The notes under the pieces: generated by a model
Database searches by the model: none
Seen by the model: only the letters and a program-made list of their open reading frames with translations
Told to the model about the DNA's origin: nothing
Assembly (NCBI RefSeq): GCF_900100785.1
Contig: NZ_FNCP01000024.1
Coordinates: forward strand, 1-64,000
DNA length: 64,000 bases
Reading direction: 5' to 3'
Origin: Desulfosporosinus hippei DSM 8344
Lineage (GTDB): Bacteria > Bacillota > Desulfitobacteriia > Desulfitobacteriales > Desulfitobacteriaceae
Shown: positions 59,681 through 64,000 of the stretch, one piece after another
Layout: each line of letters opens with the position of its first letter
How positions within the stretch are numbered: position 1 is the first letter of the stretch
Program-made: the position numbers and the translations under genes

Positions 59681-61615
59681 CTAGAGACTAAAATCCTTCT
59701 TATCCAGATTATCATAATAAGCTCGGATTGGGCTGTAATCAGGGGTATATCCATCTACATCATCGAAGGGTTCATTATCATCTAAGTAAAGAGTAGTCAA
59801 TTGGGTCAGACCTTTCAGGGATGTGAAGTTTGTAATATAGTTATCAGATATATCCAGATAGGTCAGGGAGGTTAAGGTTTTTAGAGCACTGACATCCTTA
59901 AGGCCATTATCATTAAGCTTCAAAGTTCTAAGGTTTTTCAGCTTCCCAAGAGCAGCAATTTTAGTCAGTTGATTATTGCCGACATCCAGGGTTTTTAAGT
60001 TAACAAAATACTCTAACCCGGTTAGATCCGTAATGTCATCATTGCGGAAGTTTAAGGATGTGATATCCAAAACATCACTTTTATAGATTGATTCAGAGCT
60101 GCTCTTGTGTAACTTGCGTCTTACGGCTGAATGCAATTCCGGGTCGGTAAAAGTAATTTTGGCATCTTCCGAGACCTTAAGAGTAAGAGTTATTTTCTGA
60201 GTTAGGCCCTCAATGGTTCCCTGAAAGGAGTAGCTGCCTGCTTTGTTCAAGGGAACAATCTTAGTGTTCCAAGTCACCGGATAGGTTTCTGAGCTGCCGT
60301 CGCTCATGGCTACTTCGACAGTTTCCGGGAAATCATAGGATTCTCCCAGGATGATTTCTGCAGAAATGTTTTCGGCTTTAGAAGCCTTTGGGTAGATCGT
60401 CAATTTCAAAAAGACGCTGTCACTGTAGTTTTTTACCCGGCCTTCGAATCGGTAGGTTCCTGACTTTAAGGTTTGCACAGAGGAAAGGGTCCAGGTTACC
60501 GGGACTTCTTCGGTGGATCCGTCCGACTTAGTTGCTGTAACGGTCTTCGGTGGGTCGTATTTTTGCTGCTCGATAATACTGTCGGTAACGTCTGCTACTG
60601 ACTCAATTTCAGCAGGAAGTTCCGCCAGGGTAGATTCTGTTGAACTGCTGATAACACTTGTGCCGCCTAAAATGAAAAATTTCGAGATTAGCCTGGACTG
60701 GATAAAGGGAAGGGTGGTGTAGGGAATTGTATTGCCCTGCAGGAGAATGATAGGGTTCTTTTCTTTTTGAGCTAAGGCAGAGGCGGCTAAGCCATCGGAA
60801 AAGCCTCCGCCTGTTGAGACATAGGCTGTGTCTAAATTCAGATCACCGGAAAATCGTTTGATCAGTTTAATATTTCGATCATAGGCGTCATAACCGGAGA
60901 TTAGTTCGTATTCAGGAAACTGGTTGAGCACATTGTCACTAAGGTCATAATAGCCTGCGACAATTATAGCGGTAGAGATTTTGTTTTTCGATAAAAAATC
61001 TTTTTGAGTGGGGGTGAGCTCAGTTGGCGGTACCAGGAGGATGGGCATTTCATTGGCGGCGGCAATGGGTCCGATGGATAAAGCATCAGGATAATTCATA
61101 CCGGTTGTGACGAAGGCTCCCTTGCTTAAGCCAACTGCTTGAGCAACGAGCAGTGAAGTTTCATAGCGATCCTGACCGGCAAGACGTTCAGTGGGAATTT
61201 TCATGGCAGTAAGCTGTTTTTGGACTTCGTTGGAGATAACTGCTTGGCCTCCGATTATATAGATTTTCTTTACTTTCAGACGTTTTAACTCAGCCGCCGT
61301 GTCACTGTTTAGGGTATAAGAATCTGTCAATAGTATGGGCGCGTTATACTTGTGAGCTAAGGGTCCGGCGCTTAAGGCATCCGGATAGTCCTCTCCGTAG
61401 GCCAAAATGGCAGCATCAGCCCCATTGGGCCAACCTTGTTGACTGATGGCAGCGGCGGTCTGATATTTATCATAGCCGGCAATTCGTACTGTGTACGCGG
61501 ATGCGCTGGCTATTAGCGGACAGGTGAACACAAATAGGCTAATAAGGAAAAGGGATAGTATGAAGTTTTTCTTTGTAGGATTCAGAAAGTGAAACTTTCG
61601 TAGTTTTCTCATCAT
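59681..61615 (-). CDS. Secreted surface protein: CWB2 repeats, two Ig-like domains, leucine-rich repeats
   Basis: 644 residues. Signal peptide (about 20-40), three CWB2 cell-wall-binding repeats (about 43-320; TVRIAGYDKYQTAAAIS, RLAGQDRYETSLLVA, ISGYDAYDRNIKLI), two bacterial Ig-like Big_4-type domains (TATKSDGSTEEVPVTW; EVAMSDGSSETYPVTW) and four to five internalin-type leucine-rich repeats near the C-terminus. Anchored noncovalently to secondary wall polymer. Its role (adhesion, S-layer-like) is inferred. Confidence 0.87.
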   Translation of the reverse strand: MMRKLRKFHFLNPTKKNFILSLFLISLFVFTCPLIASASAYTVRIAGYDKYQTAAAISQQGWPNGADAAILAYGEDYPDALSAGPLAHKYNAPILLTDSYTLNSDTAAELKRLKVKKIYIIGGQAVISNEVQKQLTAMKIPTERLAGQDRYETSLLVAQAVGLSKGAFVTTGMNYPDALSIGPIAAANEMPILLVPPTELTPTQKDFLSKNKISTAIIVAGYYDLSDNVLNQFPEYELISGYDAYDRNIKLIKRFSGDLNLDTAYVSTGGGFSDGLAASALAQKEKNPIILLQGNTIPYTTLPFIQSRLISKFFILGGTSVISSSTESTLAELPAEIESVADVTDSIIEQQKYDPPKTVTATKSDGSTEEVPVTWTLSSVQTLKSGTYRFEGRVKNYSDSVFLKLTIYPKASKAENISAEIILGESYDFPETVEVAMSDGSSETYPVTWNTKIVPLNKAGSYSFQGTIEGLTQKITLTLKVSEDAKITFTDPELHSAVRRKLHKSSSESIYKSDVLDITSLNFRNDDITDLTGLEYFVNLKTLDVGNNQLTKIAALGKLKNLRTLKLNDNGLKDVSALKTLTSLTYLDISDNYITNFTSLKGLTQLTTLYLDDNEPFDDVDGYTPDYSPIRAYYDNLDKKDFSL

Positions 61616-61866
61616 GAAATGCTAGTCCTCCTTTTCTTAAGTAATTCTCTAAATAATGACTAAATCCTCCCTTTAATCTTAGCATTTGATTAATTCATTG
61701 TCGTAAGGGAGGAAAAAGCGAGTTGTCTGTGTGCAGATCTATGAGTAAAGAGAGAGCGAGGTTCATCGTGAAGATGTTCTCTTTACAGAAGGCAGTGTCT
61801 CAATTCTACTTAGCTTGAAGAACAGGGTGCCCTAGAGCGAATACATGATGTCTTAGAGAAATAACA

Positions 61867-61895
61867 AAGGGCGTCCGCAGACGCCCTCTCTTTTG
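61867..61895. terminator. Terminator of the glnK gene
   Basis: GGGCGTC-CGCA-GACGCCC followed by TCTCTTTT on the plus side and T-rich sequence on the minus side; serves the minus-strand P-II gene. Upstream 61616-61866 shows no gene. Confidence 0.75.
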
Positions 61896-61902
61896 TGCCT
61901 TA

Positions 61903-62247
61903 TCAAATTGCGTATTTTCCGGAATCTCCGGATAGGATTCTTAAGGTACTCTCAACATTGGAAATAAAAACTTTACCATCACCGATTTCCCCGGTGTAGG
62001 ACTCTTTGCTGATTACTTCGACGATCTGATTGACCAGATCATCAGTAACCACGATCTCGATCTTTGTTCTCAGAAAAAAGTTATTCGTTATGGTATAGCC
62101 ACGGTAAACCTCGGTTCGTCCTTTTTGTAGACCACACCCCAGTACGTTGGTGATGGTTATCCCTCTAATTCCGAACCTGCGGATGGAAGTCTGGATGGCT
62201 TCAAGTTTCTGGGGACGAACAATACATTCAATTTTTTTCATAGACAA
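61903..62247 (-). CDS. glnK: P-II nitrogen-regulatory protein (GlnK-like)
   Basis: 114 residues, full-length P-II: KKIECIVRPQKL, T-loop GCGLQKGRTEVYRGYTITNN, and GEIGDGKVFISNVE. At the position of the uridylylated Tyr51 of enteric GlnB there is Ile, so control by uridylylation is not expected. P-II of this kind blocks the AmtB ammonium channel, encoded just upstream but broken here. Confidence 0.87.
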   Translation of the reverse strand: MSMKKIECIVRPQKLEAIQTSIRRFGIRGITITNVLGCGLQKGRTEVYRGYTITNNFFLRTKIEIVVTDDLVNQIVEVISKESYTGEIGDGKVFISNVESTLRILSGDSGKYAI

Positions 62248-62256
62248 TACCTTTTA

Positions 62257-62734
62257 TTAGATATTTATAGAGGGTGCTTTCATTTCAAAGCCTGAGTAAG
62301 CCTCCATGCCATGTTCCCCGATATCCAGGCCTCGGATTTCTTCTTCTTCAGAAACCCGTAAGCCCAGGGTTGCTTTGATAATGCCGAAGAGAATGAGAGA
62401 AGTAACGGCGGTCCAAGCGAAAACTGAGGCTACACCGATGATTTGGGTGATTAGTAAAGCCGTCCTAAATTAATGAGCCGCTGGAAAAGTCCATGAGGTT
62501 CTTCATAATGATATTTCCGGCGTTTTTAGCCCGAGTAAAACCTGCTTCAACCATAGCAAATCCTGCTTGCATAAAGAAGACGAGAAATCCGGCAATTAAA
62601 GTCCAGATGGTATCAATGGCCACGGCGTTGCTTTCAACGCTGGGTTCAGCTCCTAAGGCGATACCGGGGATTGCCAGCAGCAATGCTGTAAATATCCCAA
62701 GAAGAATTCCATTTTTCCTAAATCTTGTTTTCAT
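62257..62734 (-). pseudogene. amtB: Ammonium transporter amtB with large internal deletion
   Basis: The frame from ATG 62734 (AAAGGAG site) gives signal peptide and first two helices (TIWTLIAGFLVFFMQAGFAMVEAGFTRAKNAGN, MKNLMDF) and stops at TAG 62474-62472. In another frame downstream comes the true C-terminus (LLITQIIGVASVFAWTA, then GLRVSEEEEIRGLDIGEHG, stop at 62257). About 290 central residues, eight or nine helices, are missing. Confidence 0.85.
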
Positions 62735-62780
62735 TGTTCTTGCTCCTTTCAAATCCCCAAATTTTTATGGTAAACAAAAA

Positions 62781-62880
62781 GGCGCCAAGGTTGCAGTACT
62801 TCAACCCATGGCGCCATTGCCTATCCTTAACCATAAAACATAGCCTTAAAAACATAAATACCCTCAGGTTTCCCTGAGGG
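62781..62880 (-). promoter_or_regulatory. amtB leader: two hairpins including a terminator-like one
   Basis: On the minus strand CCCTCAGGGAAACCTGAGGG comes first, then GGCGCC...GGCGCC (62781-62815, with CCAACC-type inner pairing) followed by TTTTTGTTT, 47 bp before the amtB ATG. This looks like transcription attenuation, as found for nitrogen genes under ANTAR regulators in Clostridia. Confidence 0.5.
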
Positions 62881-63032
62881 CGTCTTTGACCTCAATGCGT
62901 TTTAAAAGCAATCTTTGATTTGACTCTATAGTAGCACTTCTGGAGTGAATGGGAAATAGGTTTTGGGTGTGAATCTTGTATTCTTAATTGTACTATTTCA
63001 GACAATTGGAGAAGGGCGACTTTGATCTAATG

Positions 63033-63139
63033 GTGAGACTCCCACTTCTACAAGTGGGAGTGGTACCCCCGGCTCTGCTTCTGTGGGGGTAGAGTCCCCC
63101 ACAGAAGACTCGATGTTCAACTTAGTTGAACGAGTTCAC
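63033..63139 (-). repeat. Copy of the three-hairpin repeat, inverted
   Basis: Minus-strand copy from GTGAACTCGTTCAACTAAG (end 63139) to GAGTCTCAC (63033). All three hairpins are intact; the middle stem has changed on both sides (CTTCTGTGGGG/CCCCCACAGAAG). Confidence 0.75.
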
Positions 63140-63274
63140 TCAAGCCCCCAATCTGAATATCTACAGTGAATACTATGATTTGTCACCCAATAAATGGTAT
63201 AATGCTTAAATAGGAAAGAAAAAATATAACTTGATTAAAATTTTGAGAAGCTTTTACTGAAAGGACTTGTTATC

Positions 63275-63694
63275 ATGATTGACCCAATTGTACTTACTTC
63301 CAGACAGTCAGAAGTTATTCTTGATACCTTAAACAGGTTAATTAATCCGTGGCTAATTATTCTTTTCGGTTCCTATGCCAAGGGCAGAGCTCGTGAAGAA
63401 AGTGATATTGATCTTGCATTTTTGACGGATCAAGGGGTGGACGATTACCAATCATTTTGTATTGCTCAAGAATTGTCTGAGTTAATTGGAAAACCGGTGG
63501 ATTGTGTCAATTTGTATTCAGCTAGTACGGTTTTTCAGGTTCAAATTATTGGGTATGGAAAAGTCCTATTTTGTGAAGATGAAACTCGCAGGAAATATTA
63601 CTATGTACGTACTTATAAAGAATATGCTTTATTAAATGAAGAGCGAACAATAATCTTAAAACAAATAAAAGAGAGAGGAACAATCTATGGGTGA
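63275..63694 (+). CDS. mntA: MntA-like nucleotidyltransferase antitoxin
   Basis: 139 residues: ILFGSYAKGRAREESDIDLAFL, the full catalytic motif, in a type VII antitoxin. Overlaps the HepT gene by 8 bases. In characterised pairs MntA AMPylates HepT on the Tyr of the HEPN motif. Confidence 0.87.
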   Translation: MIDPIVLTSRQSEVILDTLNRLINPWLIILFGSYAKGRAREESDIDLAFLTDQGVDDYQSFCIAQELSELIGKPVDCVNLYSASTVFQVQIIGYGKVLFCEDETRRKYYYVRTYKEYALLNEERTIILKQIKERGTIYG

Positions 63695-64000
63695 TGATGT
63701 AATTTTAAATAAGTGCTCAATAATTGAACGTTGCATTCAACGGATTCATGAGGAATATAACGATAATCCTATCAGTTTGGAAAGCTATACCAAACAGGAT
63801 TCGATTATTCTAAACATTCAAAGAGGGTGCGAAGCGGCTATTGACTTGGCGATGCATATTGTCGCAGAGAATAAATGGGGTATTCCGCAGAGTAGCCGCG
63901 AAGTATTTGATATTCTCCTACGAGAGAATTATATAGACGAATCCCTGACTCGATCTTTGAAATCTATGGTTGGATTCCGAAATATTGCAGTCCACAACTA
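63687..64000 (+). CDS. hepT: HepT-like HEPN toxin, cut by the window end
   Basis: 105 visible residues; the HEPN motif RNIAVHNY (R-x4-H-x-Y) lies at the end of the window, and CEAAIDLAMHIVAEN is the DUF86-type helix. The Tyr AMPylated by MntA is present. RNase toxin by family. Confidence 0.85.
   Translation, partial: MGDDVILNKCSIIERCIQRIHEEYNDNPISLESYTKQDSIILNIQRGCEAAIDLAMHIVAENKWGIPQSSREVFDILLRENYIDESLTRSLKSMVGFRNIAVHN

Noticed and set aside
1-64000. CRISPR array, tRNA or rRNA gene
   Set aside because: No regularly spaced direct repeats and no tRNA-like cloverleaf or rRNA sequence were seen on either strand; not an exhaustive computed search.

Overview
The window looks like a chromosomal segment of an anaerobic, low-to-moderate GC, endospore-lineage Firmicute of the Desulfosporosinus/Desulfitobacterium (Peptococcaceae) type. 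This is inferred from gene content: a DMSO-reductase-type molybdoenzyme operon, a multihaem c-type cytochrome of the hydroxylamine-oxidoreductase type, a fused LutB-LutA lactate-utilisation protein, CWB2 surface proteins, DUF1659/DUF2922 pairs, strong AGGAGG-like ribosome binding sites and many TTG/GTG starts. No rRNA, tRNA or CRISPR array was seen.

Layout. 1-8.1 kb is accessory DNA rich in toxin-antitoxin genes and relics: an XRE regulator with a divergent small ORF, a multihaem cytochrome/membrane protein pair behind a CRP/FNR-type site, nucleotidyltransferase relics, a PIN toxin with an excisionase-like antitoxin, a GNAT toxin with an early stop codon, and a RelE/AbrB pair. 8.4-20.4 kb is one exopolysaccharide locus (epimerase, priming transferase, four GT4 glycosyltransferases, flippase, polymerase/ligase, Wzc-like kinase) behind a leader with competing hairpins. 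20.5-27.2 kb is a peptide-modification cluster: four short precursors sharing one leader motif, PqqD-like recognition protein, radical SAM/SPASM enzyme, HprK-like kinase, PF14907-type nucleotidyltransferase, S24/S26 peptidase and ABC exporter. It is the best candidate for an undescribed system here.

27.3-36.1 kb holds a broken HicA/HicB pair, DUF3102, DUF2922/DUF1659 genes, a Fic protein, a YczE/YitT-type membrane protein and dmsABC-like genes. 36.1-43 kb holds an orphan AbrB antitoxin, an unknown 455-residue protein, a second XRE/small-ORF unit, a drug/metabolite transporter, a chemoreceptor and small transposon-like repeats. 43.1-45.8 kb is an NSS amino-acid transporter split from its tiny MetS subunit by a long structured repeat. 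46.1-55.6 kb has a second Fic protein, livJHMGF, lutAB-lutC and a GntR/FadR regulator. 55.9-64 kb has a nucleotidyltransferase/HI0074 pair, cheV, an inverted copy of the long repeat, a lipoprotein, DUF5658, a large CWB2/LRR surface protein, glnK with an internally deleted amtB, and a MntA/HepT pair cut by the window end.

Functional themes are anaerobic respiration (cytochrome, DmsABC, lactate dehydrogenase complex), cell-surface construction, amino-acid uptake, and a dense layer of toxin-antitoxin modules, many visibly decayed. Three repeat types recur: a palindromic ~108-bp element with three hairpins (four copies), a ~630-930-bp composite repeat (two inverted copies plus fragments) and long near-perfect REP-like palindromes.
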